The notes: generated by a model not told the origin, from the letters alone. A stretch of DNA of 64,000 nucleotides from Agrocybe praecox (GCA_964017145.1 OZ024844.1:62001-126000), one strand, 5' to 3'. Shown: positions 11,791-25,572, counted from the first letter of the stretch. Translations and numbers: made by a program.

Positions 11791-11841
11791 CTTTGTCTTT
11801 GTTGGTGGCCTTGTCACACTGATCTTAGTGTTGCCCTGACA
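11378..11841. mobile_element. Solo LTR with 5-bp target duplication
   Basis: 464 bp, starting TGTCAGGG and ending CCCTGACA, so the termini are 8-bp inverted repeats of the TG...CA type. It is flanked on both sides by gacat (11373-11377 and 11842-11846). A tatatatac box at about 11659 could be the LTR promoter. Terminal TG/CA plus a perfect 5-bp duplication is the mark of an LTR retrotransposon (Ty1/copia or Ty3/gypsy). With no internal domain or second LTR, this is a recombination remnant. Confidence 0.85.
11753..11788. repeat. (TC)n microsatellite
   Basis: About 17 tandem tc/ct dinucleotides inside the solo LTR. Confidence 0.9.
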
Positions 11842-12474
11842 GACATGAGTAACAAGTCAAGATGATATGACTTAAAAAAATGCTGTCTCTAAAGGACTCA
11901 GTTATCGCTTCAATGTGGAGTAATGAGGAGGGAGGTGTGAAGAAATGAGGGGAGTTATGTGTAAAGTAATGAGGGGAGGAAGGGAGCGAGAGGAGGAAGA
12001 GAGTGAGAGGAGGAGGTGGGAAAGGGAAAGGGATGTTACAATAGGTGCTTGTAACGACAACGACGAGCACGTCCCACTTGAGGTGGGCTTTGCTCTTCAG
12101 GAAATTGATGGAGCTTTGACTCCACCAGCGACATCGGGCACGATGCGTAGAGGTAGTCAGTGCAAACGAGAGAGACGATGGCGAGCGGGTGAAGGCAAGC
12201 ATCGACGTCCTTCTTAAAGAACCGTAACGTGCTGTGGGGAATCGGGCCTGACCAGGTCATTGGTTTATCCGCGGACCATGCTCGGCGGAGTGTCGGACTT
12301 AACTTTTAAGCTTGACCTTGATCTAGTAAGTGCCTCGTACATTGGTTGGTCGACAGTAGATACGATTGGAGGCTCTGACTAACTGAAACGTGAATTAGTC
12401 ATGTGAGAATGATTTTGGGCGAAAGGCACGACCTCGGAAGTGAAGGGACAAGGGAGAACAGCATGACTGAGAAG

Positions 12475-12632
12475 TAGGCAGTGCAATCTGCACCAGTCCG
12501 ATTGGATTAGATCGTGACGCGTCCATTGCCGAATCATAACATCCTTTGACCAACCGCCATGGTGCGAGGCTGCTCGACGCGCTTCTGAGCCCAGTTACGC
12601 CATCCACCTAGATTCTGGACTCCTCCCGCTCA
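12475..12632 (-). repeat. SINE-like repeat, near full length
   Basis: The reverse complement shows the whole family layout: gaggagtccag, then TGGCGTAACTGGG (tRNA A-box-like with one change), ctcagaagcgcgtcgag, ccatggcggttggtcaaagg, gatctaatccaatcggactgg and a final gattgcactgcc. It matches the copy at 28309-28417 in order and orientation of all blocks. Confidence 0.65.
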
Positions 12633-13860
12633 GTGCGGCAAAGAATGATTGAACTGGTAAAGACTACTAGAAGAGGAAGCGAGGGGTTAGTTACACTTAG
12701 TAGGTATACTATTACAGGCATATTTTACGCGAAAAAATCAAGTTTCAAGTTGGTTTCAAGTTTTTATGGTTCTCATGTCCCACTGTGTGTATTTACCGGC
12801 ATATATGTATGGCAAAGAATTTGTAACGAATAAATAACAAGCACTTGAAGACTATGTCACAGACTCAAGGGCGCGTCAAGGGCGCGTAAAGTTACAGGTC
12901 AGCTGCACTGTCATTTACCATTGGTCAGCACATTGGTCATTTCCCACTGGTCAGCAGCTTTCCCGCCATGTGTAAGTTAGTAACGACAGAGCGTTCGGCC
13001 CGAAGAATGCACGTGACTGTGCGCAAATAGAAAAAACATCAATTCCATTTGCATCGCGTGTCGCGTTTTGGACTTTTCCTTCATCGCATGCCACAGTTTA
13101 TTTCATATGACACGTCTTATGAATACCTACCTATCTAGCTGCCTCTAAAAATATCTGGAACACGGACGCCCTAAAACGACCAATGATGAGCGCTTGAGCT
13201 GGCACTTCGGTGTACTAACTGTCACAGCGCAAAATGTTGGTGGGAGGAGTTGGGGTATAACGTAAGTTTTTACCTTGCACCCTATACTTGACTTAACCTA
13301 CAGCACTTTCTATCCGTTTACAGGGCCCCGGCAATCATCTTCCACTGCAGGGGACCAAACGTAGTCCACTTTACTGAACGAACTAGTGATACTGCGAACA
13401 ACAATTTTTCGACAGTTCTATTGCGAGTGGAGAACAGATGCTTATTCCAGACTTTTCAACGGATTTCCTCTTTTCTAATGGCTTACTGCTCTGTGGATTA
13501 CCTCTCCGCTTTATGTCTTGTTTCGAAATGGTTCGATTTTCTTTGCTCCTTCCTGGACACCCTTGACTTGAGATGGCGGTTATTGGACTACGGCTACTGG
13601 GTCTATTTATATTCGTTTTCTGCGTCATCGATTCATCACCCGCTTTCCAGAAATTGACGTATCTGGAACTATAACTACACGACCTGGCTATTTTAACTTG
13701 ATGGAATGTTTTAACTTTCCCCCCTCGGTTCTGTTGCCTCATGGCCGGGCGATGCACGAGATCGTGCGACTCTCCGGAAAAACTCTTGCTCAAAAGTGCC
13801 CGCCTTCCGACGAAATGCCCCCTCCTCTCCTCCATTGACCCACCCCAACATATTCCAAAA

Positions 13861-16800
13861 ATGCCCACCACAGAGGTGGAATACGTCAATATCACTGATC
13901 TCTTTGCAGGGATTCTCAATGGATATCCTGAAGGCTCCGCCATCTTTCGAGAATACCTGCAAAACAGCGACGATGCACGGGCGTCTAAACAGGTAGCTAT
14001 CGTTGATCGCGATCGATGATTCGATTCTTTGTCGGATATGTTCTGAATATTCTCTGATTAGGTATTCGTACTCGATGAACGAATCTTTTCTGCTCAATCT
14101 ATCCTGGATCTTTGTCTCAAAGAGACTCAAGGGCCCGCATTGGTATGCATCAATGATGGAGCTCTAGAGCCTGCAGACTGGAAGGCGCTGCAAACCATAC
14201 ATGCATCGTCAAAGAAAACTGATGGAAGGTGCGCAAGGTACATTATTTTTGACGGGCAATAGTGCTCACGAATGTACATAGTCGCACTGGGAAGAACGGC
14301 CTGGGGTTTCGCGCATCATACCATGTACGTCTTTTGAACCCACTGTTTATTTGAGTCTTCATACAATTGTTCGCTGTATTCAGCTCACGGAAAACCCCCA
14401 CATCTACTCTGGGAGAAAACTCTTGATTCTTGATGCGCATCGAAGGTTTGAACACCACCCTGGAGGCGTCTCTATGGATATCATAGACGAAGGGCCCACT
14501 TTCGAGGATCAGCTCGCCCCATTCGCGTCTTTTGTGCCAGATTCAAAGTCCGAATACACTGGGACCATCTTTCGTCTACCTCTTCGCACCGAAGCCCAGG
14601 CAAAAATATCTGCCATCAAGAAAGAAAAGAAGCCGACAACCGCCGCTGAAATACTTCGTCTCTTCCACGAATTTTGCGACAACAACCTCGAAGAGGTCAT
14701 CCTCTTCCTCAAGTCCATCACTTCTATCGAGTTCCGACACATCAAACGCGATGGCACCGAGACTATCATCGGAATGGTGACCATCGAAAGCCAACAAGCG
14801 TGCGTAGGATCCGTTCGCCGTCGTATTACCATCAAGGACTCCCGCGGCGAACATAGTCGTGTTTGGTGCTTCCAATATCTTTCACCAGATAGCGCTGAAG
14901 TCGCCCATGTCATGACGACGCGCATGGGAACAGAGGTTGCTTCGCGATTGGTGGCCGAAAAATTATCACCAGCTATCAGCCTAGCGTATCCTGTTGAAGG
15001 TTCCTCTATTAAAGGGAAACTATTTACGTTACTTCCTTTACCTATCGCCACTGGACTTCCAGTACATATCGATGCTGTCTTTGCTATCAAACCAGACCGA
15101 CAATCCCTTCAAAACCCACTCGACGTTGGAACTGGTGACACGCGAGAAAAGTAAGTATTTGATCCTCATATCTCACGTATTCATCCGTCTTACTTTCTAT
15201 TTCTCGATAGATTACTTGTCGAATGGAATACTATGCTTTTCGAGTCCCTTATCCCCGAAGCCTGGGCAAATTCAATCGAAAATTCTGTCCAATCCGACAG
15301 CGTTCGGGATCCATGGTCAATATGGCCACCTGATCTTAAAGGGAACGATAACCAATGGACGAACATAACTGTCTTGACCCTCCTTCAAATCGTAAAGGGC
15401 GGCAAGGAAGTTTTTCCTCTCCTTTCCAAATCATCCCCGTTCTCTTGCGTCTCTCTTCAGGATCCATCCATTCTTGTCGCAAATTCCCAGCCTGATATTT
15501 CTCTTGAAATTCTGACGTCTCTTGGTCTTCGCATCATCCAGCCTCCCAAACATCTTTACGATATTCTCGAGACTGCCAAAAGTCTATTCAAGGCCGGACT
15601 TCTCGCTCGTGATACCGTCCATACGCGTCTTCTTGATATCTTTCCACACCCAGCGGTACCTAACTGCAGTATGGAAGTACGCGAACTCATGGTCGACTAC
15701 CTGTCTTCATCTCATTCTTCACCTCCAACGCCAGCCCTTGTCATAGGAATTCCGTGGTTTAATCTCTCGAACGGGTCGCGCGCCTCCCTTGGACGTGGCT
15801 CGCCGACCTATATCATTCCCACCACAGAAGCAGAGCTCAGGCTCTTCGGTAGTCAGAGTTCCACGATGCTCACATGGGACGGCATGTCTCCACAATTCCG
15901 CAGCATTATTTCGTCGTCGCCTTCCTTGAATGTCACCACCATTCGCCCAGATCATATCATTACTATTCTAAAGGCAAGAATGGAGAAGGCAAATTCGGTA
16001 TCTGACTCGACTTCGTCAGAGGACCGTAAATGGCTAATCGCCTTCTGGTCTTGGATCGTGCATTGGGAGTATTTTTTACTTTTTTGTTCCAAGTCCGCGC
16101 AGTATTCCCAGTTGCGTCTTCTCCCCAAAACGGACAAAAGCATTGGGAGGTATTCGGAGAAGGCAGTTGTTTTTCCCAAGGTTCCGAAGTCGGCCGTCGA
16201 AGCGTGGTCTATTTTAGGAATTTCGCCCCTCGATGACGAGCTATGGCCGCTTGCGGACAAGATGAAAGTGGTGGTTGAGCGTCCGGGTACTACGGAGTAT
16301 GTTCCTTTGCTTATCAGGTCGTGCGATTTGTCGCGCCAGGACACCCTTTCCAATGTTGCCTGTTTGGCTATCCAATCGTCACTTCAGAGTTATTTGCCTT
16401 CTTCCGCTGCCAATGATGTTCGTGCAAAACTCCTCCGAATGCGGGTCTTCATGTCGAAGTCAAAGAACGAACACGACTGGGCCTTTTCCTCTCTCGAATC
16501 GGGCCTGGTCATTTTTACGAGCGTCAAGGAGAAATTTCCGCTTCCCATTCAATCATCTGCAGATGTTTACGTCAACATGCAGAATTCGGCTACTCGTTCC
16601 TTGGTCACATTTGCCAGAGGGCCTGTTCCATCCATTCAAAACGAAAATACTCTTCTTGGAATCGCTTTTCAAAATTGGCATCGTCAGTCGTCATCCTTGC
16701 AGGACGAGCTTGTTGAATGGACGTTCCGAAATCGTTACGATCTCCGCTCTGGCCTGATGGAGCAGCTAAACGAGTTACCCTACGTTACTGTCAATGGCCT

Positions 16801-19800
16801 ATCGCAACGGGTCGCCCCTAAGGACCTCATTGATCCGAAATCTTCTCTGTGCTCCTTATACACGGATGAGGATGGCAAATTTCCAACGAATTTATTCGCC
16901 AAACCATTTTACTTGGGCATTTTTCGAGAGCTCAACCTCGTTAAATCCGCATTTGACAAACCGATCGTGGAAGAGCGCCTGACGTATTTCTCAACCAAGG
17001 AAGAAGACCCTCGACGTGCTCAAAAAGTCAAGGAATTCATTTCGTTTTGCAACGGATCATGGAAACTCGAGTTTGAAGCACCATTTGTTAATTCACGTTC
17101 CCGCGCGTGGCTTCCCATCAATGATAACACATTCTGTTCTCCTGAGGAATGCCGTGATATTATCAACACTCGTGATGAGCACACTGATCCTAGGTATTAT
17201 GATTTAACTCTCAAAATCCTTCCTGGGAGCGTCCGTATTCTTTCCCGCGAGTTTCGAAAGGCGCTAGGATGGTTAGACCCGCTTCCCGCCAAAGTCATCG
17301 TCAAACAATTTCGCTTGACCCTTAACGTACGGGAACCAAATGATCGTCAATCACGTCTCAACTGCTTGATTGACTACTTTTCCCATCTATACGACACCAA
17401 TCGTGATCGCTTTCTTCCTGCCGACGTTTTGCAGAATCTCAAAGATTTGACTTCGCAGATACCATGGGTACCCGCGTCATCGGCGTATGGCAGGCTTGTT
17501 AGGACTACACATGCTGTTTTTTCGGACGATGTTGAGCTTCGATCTCCCTTTGAACGAGTTCGGCCCAAATATTCTAATTTTCTTGCTGCCATGGGATGTG
17601 TAGTGAGGTACGTTATTGAAAGTGACTTTGGAACGCTGGTATAATGTTATTGACTGCTTCCTACCGACAGGCCAGAATTATCGACACTATCTAGGCAGCT
17701 GCGCGAGCTAGATTATCGATCACCCCAACATGTGGCAGCAGCGATTTCGATCCTTACGGAAATTGTCAGCCAGCACCCTAACTTTGACCGTGCTGCTATC
17801 TATGTTCCTTCCTGCGATAGTCGTTCAATTGAGCTGGATAGTGTTTATTTTGCTGATTCAAGAAGGCAAGGCGTTGACGGGATTCCAAGTAACCGCGTCG
17901 AAGCTCACCATCGGATATCCCGTGAATTAGCCGATGGTCTCGGGATGGAAGTACTATCCTCCATTATTGCTAGCATCGACGATGACGATGACGACGACGA
18001 CATACAAATGTCCGAAGATCTGGTGGTTCGAATTCAAGGATTTCTTCGTGATTACGACGTTAGGTACGCTCTGAATGAATTTATTGCCAACGCCGACGAT
18101 GCAAAAGCGAAGAAATTCGCTATTTCGATCAATAAATCCAATCCGCCACGTGGAGATGGGTATATATCTCCAGAACTTCAGTCCTTGGCGGGATGCGACA
18201 ACTTAGTTCTTTACAACGATGCCCTACTCTCCGTAGCTGACTTCAAAGGAATCGCCGACGTAGGAAAGGGTGGGAAATATGCCATATCAGATACCCATGG
18301 AAGGCACGGTCTGGGGGCTCTATCATTCTACTATTTTACGGACGTGAGTTTCTCCAATGTCTTACATCCACCAGTTTTTATTTCATGTCTATGTTTGTAG
18401 GTTGCCACTGTGATATCTGGTGATTTTATTCAATTCCTTGATCCATCTGGCCGATATTTGCCTGCGCGTAAATATGGTAAAAGAACTGCGTTTCGAAGAA
18501 GGCTTACAAAATTCATGCGGTATGAGCTTATAGTCCATTCTTTCTCTCACTCCCCTGACGCTTCCTCAGGCAATATCCTGATCAATTAGATGCATATGCT
18601 AATATGTTTGGGTTTTCTCCAACTTCAGGAAATTACGATGGCGTACGTTCTCTTGCAATCCTCATATGTAGTCAAAATTTCTTAAATCAGCCTTTAGACC
18701 CTCTTTATATTACCCCTCCGTTCTTCGATAAGTGAAAAGCCGTGTAGCGCCAGCAACGTCGAGAACTTGATCAAAGAATCATACAACCACCTCGCCGAAA
18801 CAGCACTGTTCTTTACCGGACTGGAAGAAATTCGCGGCGAGGAGCAACCGATTGCTGGTCATTCCAACCTTCTCTGGAAGTTCAACGCTTCACGAGGGCC
18901 TGAGGTGTCGTTGAGAGGAGATTTCAAGAGGTTCGACATGAAACTCACACGTCAGTATAAATGGCATAAAGGGACACCGGAAACCTGGATGGTCACGACG
19001 TCAGACAATGTTCTCATACCTGAAGAGCATGAAACAACAGCCACAAGTCTCAAGATGAACCCGAACTCACCAATCGTCGTCCAGCTAGCGGTGAAAATTG
19101 ACGGTCATCATTCAATCCTAATTCCTTCTTTCCTATTTTCGACTGTTCGCCTACCTATTCCCACTTCGCTCCCATTTCACGTAAATGCGCGATTTGCCAT
19201 TTCTTCCAATCGGCAAAACATCGTAGCGCATACTATGGATGCCCACCAAAGAGTAGATGCGAAGACATCTTATAACCATTGGATTTTGGAAGACGTCGTT
19301 CCCTCACTTTACCTTGCATCTTTCGAACATCTCCTGCATACGTACCGCCCAGAAGATGGCATAAATTTTTACAGCGAGCATTTCTGGCTCTTACACCCTC
19401 AGATGTCAGACAATAACTCCATAAACGTTCAAAAAGGGTTTTTTGCGAGACTGGCAGAGGACGACGAACACAAACTCGTAAAACCATCTGATGCTGGATA
19501 CATCTTTATCTCTTTTAACGAGGCAATTTTCTCCTCGGACGAACCTACCGAAGTCAGGAGGCTTCTTCGATCTCTCAGAGCACCTTCCTTCGTTTGTTCT
19601 AGCAAGTTGAGGCGACTCAATGCTATTCCTCTCGCAAAGCAGGTAGACCCACAGTTCGTGAAGAGCATCCTGCTGAACACTGAGATTGACGCCCTCGTAC
19701 GCTTGATAGAGGAAGAGAAAATTGACATAAATTACATCGCGAAAGCATTGGAATATGTCCACAAAATGGTGCCACTTTCTGGTCTGCCTCTCATTTTTCT

Positions 19801-22517
19801 GCACAACGGCAATATTGTTCGCGCTCCAACTCTCAGTGACCCTCAGCTATACTTCTGCGCTGACGCTGTACTTGCTGATTTGTTTCATCCCATCCCTTTC
19901 CTTCGCACCCCGTTATATTCAAAGGAGACGATTGATTCACTTCTCGCCGACGAGGCCACGAATATCGTTCAACTTTCGAAGGCTAACGTTATGGATTTGA
20001 TTAAACGTAAAAACTCCTCCCTCGCAGACGAGGACGAACGTTCTGCTTGGATTAGTCTTTTTTGGAGGGCGTATCGACAACTACCTGGACCACCCACACT
20101 CTCTGCACTAGATGGAGAAAACATTGCCATTGTTCGGTCTGACACACGTTCTTTATCGCTCAACGAATGTGTTCCGTCCAAGGTAGTCTTTTACGATCAT
20201 CAACTTGCTCGTGACTGGCCATGGATTTCCCAAATTCTTCAGAAGCTAAAGATCGAGGTTATCCAACCTGCGGAGAATGAGGTATTACAGGAACATTTCT
20301 CGTCTCTGATCAGTGACGCTGTATCAAACATCATACTTTGCCTCAAAGATCCAACAGACATAAGCTCCTTCCTTCAAGACGATAAGGAACGACAGCAATT
20401 CTGCGCTTGGCTCCGATCTCAATTGTCCTCGTCATCCACTCTTCAAAAAGCATTGAACGCGCAGGTCACATCATACAAACTTCTACACCTACCGATATGG
20501 GAAGGTCAGACGAGCGCAGGGACTGTTCTATGTAGCGCATCCCAGCTTGAGGGATACTTACTGCCGACGGGTGTTGATATCGCGAAGATATTACCTCTAC
20601 AGAGAGATAGGACGACCGTCGTTAAAGCAGGTAGCGCGCTTACGACTTTCTTGACACATGTTTGCGGACGAAAGGATGTACCCACCATGAAACCGAACCA
20701 GATTCTGGACGTTCTGGAACTACCGCCCACGTTGACGGACAGACAGGCGCACGATTACGAGAAATTGATCTCCGCTTTCAATTCGCAATTTCCAGATCGT
20801 ATTATGAATAACTTCAGCGCGCAAATTCGCATTCCAGATAGAGATGGTGTCCTTCGTCCAATATCCGAGCTCTATTCTGACACCGTATCTCTGTTTGTCA
20901 ACACGTTGAATTACACACCTCGATCATCCTTTGTTCACGTCAGGTTTCGAGAAATGCAGCGAAAACTCTCTAACTATGGGCTAAACTCTCTCGTGGATGA
21001 GTCCACATTCCTGCACTGCATTGACTCTGTTCAAGCCGCATTAGTCGCTTATGAAGCAGGCGATTCTCCTTCTCAACCGATGAGGAGACCCGACAGGGAG
21101 GAAATCCACACCATGGCAAAGCACGCGTACAAAGCGTTCTGCGATGATCTGCCTTCCGTTCTCATGCTTAAGTACTGGAGCTGGTTCAACAACGTACGTT
21201 TTATACGACCGCATACTAGTCGAAGGCAGGGTGCAACGTTCCCGGCAGATCAGTACTGCGATAAACGCTCGATACTTCTTAGCCCATCCGATCTAGTCGT
21301 TCAGGCGCACGAATCTATCGCTTGGACCCAGAGATCGTTGTTCATGAAACAACCATCCGAACAGCTACTAGCCGTCAATCGTGGTCTCGGCGTACCCACC
21401 GCTGAGGAAGTTGTACGTTTATATTTCATTTTTTATTCTATATCAACCTCGTTCCTAATAGCTACGCCGTTCAGGTCAAGCATCTCAAAGTTCTTGCGAC
21501 ACGAGTTGCTCAGGGTCACCCAGGCAATAGTGTCGTTCTATCCGATCTCAAAGCTACGTACAAATGGATAAACGAGCACGCTGATGAAGCGCGAGCGTAC
21601 TTGCGCCAAATGGCCAATGATCGACTCTTCCTCAATGTCGATGATCCTTCAATCGAGTACTGGGGTGGCCATTGGGTTACGGCCTCGGAGATGCTTCTTG
21701 AGCTCCACTATGACATCACCAATTTCCAACGCGTAAGGACATTCTTGCAGAGCTACGAGAACCTGCTTCTCGCTGCCGGAACTGAACCACTGAAGGGGTT
21801 TGCGAAGGCCAGTAGTCAGTCACGAAAGTCGACTTTGTTCAATTCAGAGGAGCTTCGTGCCACGTTCAACTCAATGCGCACCTCGGGAGAACTTCTGGAC
21901 GCGGAACTAGTACCAGAGACACCTTCTCCGAGAGATGATGAGATGGAGGCAAACTTATGGGTACATCGAGCATTCCTCTCAGCCTGCATTCCCCATGTTC
22001 GGGCCAGCGCTGCTGGATGGCAAACTGCGACAAAAATAGAGTTTCCAGGATCCGCGACCGGTGCGAAATCTTTAATCGGTGCGTGCTTTTCGGAATCCTA
22101 TTTTTATACCTTGAACCTATTTTTACCATCACTCCTCAGAATATATCTATACAGGAGAATTCACCCTTATGAAACCACGGCCTGGTTTAAACAAGTCCGA
22201 GGCCGAAACCCTTTTGCAAGATATCCTCGATCTCTTGGCTGCGGCGGATGAGTGGGGTATTACCGAATTCAAATACGAATTAGAGACAGCTATCATACAT
22301 ACACACGATCTTATCCAGAAAATGCCGCATCTCTTCGACGGTAGTGAGTCGTTTGTTTTAATTTCCCTAACGATAATATTTCTAAAGAACTTTAGTTATG
22401 GAAGCTGCCAAGTCTTACCAGGCCACCACATTAGTCGACGCACTTAACGAATTCAAGAGTAAGAACAGTGCAATCTGGGATCAAATCGTTGAGGAAGACC
22501 AAATGCATGGAGCGTAG
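13861..22517 (+). CDS. Giant sacsin-like protein: two HSP90-type ATPase domains and C-terminal BTB-like domain (gene B)
   Basis: Twelve exons: 13861-13992, 14062-14228, 14282-14324, 14384-15150, 15211-17607, 17671-18343, 18401-18519, 18570-18642, 18698-21412, 21475-22078, 22155-22343, 22396-22517. This gives one uninterrupted frame of 2,666 aa. Residues about 5-170 form the first Bergerat/GHKL ATPase: N-box REYLQNSDDARA, CINDGALEPADW, and the glycine box GKNGLGFRASYHLTENP, close to the sacsin N-terminal domain. Residues about 1280-1450 form a second one: NEFIANADDA, LVLYNDAL, GRHGLGALSFYYFTD. It follows an acidic run (DDDDDDDD). Both keep the N-box Glu and Asn. The long spacers are probably beta-rich sacsin-type or DUF3684-like regions. 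Residues about 2500-2640 look BTB/POZ-like (WVHRAFLSACIPHVRASAAGW). A start at 13741 is also open, but 13861 has A at -3 and begins just before the ATPase. A chaperone or ubiquitin-adaptor role is inference. Confidence 0.85.
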
Positions 22518-22759
22518 GTATCGGCTGTTAGTCTGATCCAAATTCCTGTTATACTTGTACCTATAATATGCGTTAAATAAACAAATCTCGTGTGCTTTAC
22601 TATGTTATGTATGACTTCAACCCACAAAATATGATTGACTGTCGCAATGAAGTGTTATAATTACTCCGATTAACTATGGTATGAAGACTAATAAATAGCA
22701 TTTAAAACTATGAGCGAGCTGAACGGCGCACTACAAGGTATGTACCCAAGGGATTCTTT

Positions 22760-23844
22760 TTATACGTGCCCACCTCTTGGATAGTATTGCTGCGGCTGCT
22801 GCGGCTGGAGAACAACGTGCTCCCCTGAATTCACGTTCTGCCCATGGTCGAGCTCATGACGCGTTGGTACAAGCCCTGGTGCACTATAGAGAACCACGGC
22901 AATAATCTCTGGTATCGCAAGCAAAGGATACCAGAAGTGTTCAGTGTTCTGTCTTTGTGAGTCAGCCACAGTAGCAGCGGAGAATATTTCCCTGATCATG
23001 AGGAAGAGCGAAATTAAGAGGAGAATGAATATGGCGTGCGTGCGACCAAAGGGTTGCTGGGTAATATTCTTGTACTGCGAACCATCTTTCGAATTTGCGA
23101 ACAGAAATGATTTAAATCAGCAAGCGTACATAGGAGTAAAATATGGTCACTTGTAACGGCGTACCTGCGTAATATTTACGCGCTAAAATAGCGGTTTGGA
23201 TTGCCTGAAGGATCGTCAAGACGAGAAAAATCGCGACGCTAACTTTATGCAGGGCCGAGGCAGTGGAACCTTGTCCGTTGTCTGTTGTTGAAGACACAAT
23301 CCCCAGTATGACCGCAATTACCAGAGTCAAGCGGAAAAGGCATCTATTGCGAATGACAATCAGGAATGGATTTTGAGGTGGGGGATTATTTGAGATGAGG
23401 TCCCTGGATGTGCGACACAGCTTAGTTCAGATAAAAACATAAGTAGTGTTGAACGGTACGTACAAGTCCAGCACCAACGTATAAGCAGAGTAGAGGAGAC
23501 CAAAATATCCAACGCCGATTAGAACCTCATCAGCAGTGACCAAGCTAAGATTTTCTCCCGCCGCTTCGATCCCCGCTAATGCTGCTCGAATCCCGAATGC
23601 TGCTATGCGAACTATGATCATGTTGGTGTGATTTCATCTGTGAGAAGAAAATTGCCTCACTTGAGCAAAACAGTGTTAATACCACGTAAATCCTGTTCGT
23701 ATTAATTGTGAACTGTCGAATGAACCACGCGGCAAGTGGGACATATAGTACGGCAAAGACGATTGCAGCCGCCACGGAATGTATTTCAAGCGCTTTGGCA
23801 TAGTTGAAATGAGGGGGAACAGGTGCGTCTGGTGACGAGGACAT
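22760..23844 (-). CDS. Multi-pass membrane protein, probably seven helices
   Basis: Four exons on the minus strand: 23844-23661, 23611-23464, 23403-23165, 23085-22760; 298 aa. All joins keep frame and use GT...AG. Hydrophobic helices occur at AAAIVFAVLYVPLAAWF, the VVLTLFCSIRIAAFG region, VLIGVGYFGLLYSAYTLVL, LTLVIAVILGIV, VAIFLVLTILQAI, AIFILLLISLFLM and YPLLAIPEIIAVVLY. The C-terminal tail is Gln/Pro-rich (LQPQQPQQYYPRGG). The LFCSIR and MIREIFS positions recall fungal 7TM families such as DUF7702 or RTA1-like proteins. I cannot decide between these and assign no function. It lies tail-to-tail with gene B, 242 bp apart. Confidence 0.75.
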
Positions 23845-25572
23845 TTTTTAAGGGCGATTCACTGGACACGCTGTTGCTGATGTGGGAAAGGTTTCTAAAC
23901 AAACGTCGATCCAATGAGTGATGTAAAATGGCTCTGGCTGTCGCATGTTATATACATAACTTCCCCCCGGTTAATTATCCCTTCCGTATTCAATCTATGC
24001 TAAATATCCCCTCCAACGCCATGGAGGTAGACCCGCAGGTAGGCCCGCAGGACCACGAGTAAAAACGGGTTTTATATTTAGAATTAGTAACCTGCAGTTT
24101 GACCTTGCAAATCCTCTGGTGCCGGATGGGACCCCAGCATTTTACCCATGGGCTATTAAATTTCGACGCGAATAAAAATACAAGGCAACTTTAGTGGAGC
24201 CATACTGACACAGAGTTGTTTCGTCCAAAAACATAGGAGGACAGACCGTCCAGAAGGTAGTTCACTACACGCGTGTTCGCGCAGCTGACATGTACCAGAA
24301 TGATTGGCGCAAGTCTCACAGAATACTATTTGTACAGCCAACCGCAGCACCCGCGACCTTCATATTTCTCCTATCATAGTCACGGCTATCTTCGGCGACG
24401 TCTTCGGATGATAGATCTAAATCTGTTTATAACACCTTACGGCACCATACATAAACCTAAATATAGACATATTTTGTATACAATCGATGGGCGGTCTGTT
24501 ATTCTTAGCACTGTTAGCATGGGCGGCCTCGAACCTCGTGGTTATCTCGCCGTCAATGTAAGATGTATCGATTATTACTGCTAAAGTGGAACATGATAAG
24601 ACACCCTTTGATTCCGCAAATAAAGACCGAAATTCCAATTTCAGGATTGATAGGCGAGGGTGTAGATAAAACTGTGTACGCTCCGTGTGTGGAGGAGGTA
24701 AGTGGAGTGTTCAGTAGCGACACTTGTACTTAACTACTAACGGAAGAGTTTCTTGACCTGAATCGCCGTAGGAGAAGGAGGGTTGAACTGTAATCATAAA
24801 GGACGTTGAAAATGTTCTACCTCCGAGGGTCGCTCCTGAAACGTACCTTATTCTACGAATACATTGCTCGAACTCCACGTTTATTCCTGAAACCTAAATG
24901 AAGTATAACACCAACATTTTTTTCCGAGCCTGGTTGTCCTCGTGTCCCTTACATGAATCCATAGAAAATAGAAACAAGCAGCAGTAAGAGCTCAGCTCAT
25001 TCGCCAAGTGCTGCGTTTCGAGTATTATCTCGCCACAATAACGATAAGCCCAATGAGCCGACACCCGGCAGCTAATAATAATACGAGCGGCATATAGGGC
25101 ATATGCGGCATGGAGCCACATATACATGACAATGACTTGAACACTGCGCTACGCATAAGCGGTGATAATTGACGGGAATACTTGGAATACTAGTAACAGT
25201 GCAACGGTGCTTAAGTGACGCTTCACTACGATGGGCGGTATTGTATATACAGAAATCCATACTAAGGCTACACACCGTCGTTTGAGGTCGGAGTAATCAC
25301 GGCACCTACCTTTTCCGAGAACCACTAAAGCACTAAAGGCTTGCTATGAACGCTGCTAGAGTGGCTCTATATATAGATCGCTATACAGAGCTTTACAGTC
25401 ACCGACATAGAGTATAGCCAATATCCAAACTCAAAAATCCGACTCAGATGCCATGAAGGAATTCTCGCAGTGATGCTGAAACACAGACGACGTTCTCTTC
25501 TTTAGGCCAATCACCTAGCCGCAAATCAACAGAATATCACAAACACAAAGTTCTAAACATTGGGCGCGTTAG
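23845..25572. other. Intergenic region, nothing recognised
   Basis: About 1.7 kb with no frame of protein-like composition, no paired splice sites leading to a longer protein, and no repeat shared with the rest of the window that I could find. Probably the promoter of the membrane protein plus spacer before the tRNA. Confidence 0.5.

Larger units (their letters stand above)
10930..13860. other. Intergenic region with solo LTR, microsatellite and SINE
   Basis: No convincing gene. It holds a solo LTR (11378-11841), a (TC)n run within that LTR, a SINE-like repeat (12475-12632), and the presumed promoter of gene B to the right. Short frames here have no protein-like composition. Confidence 0.6.
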
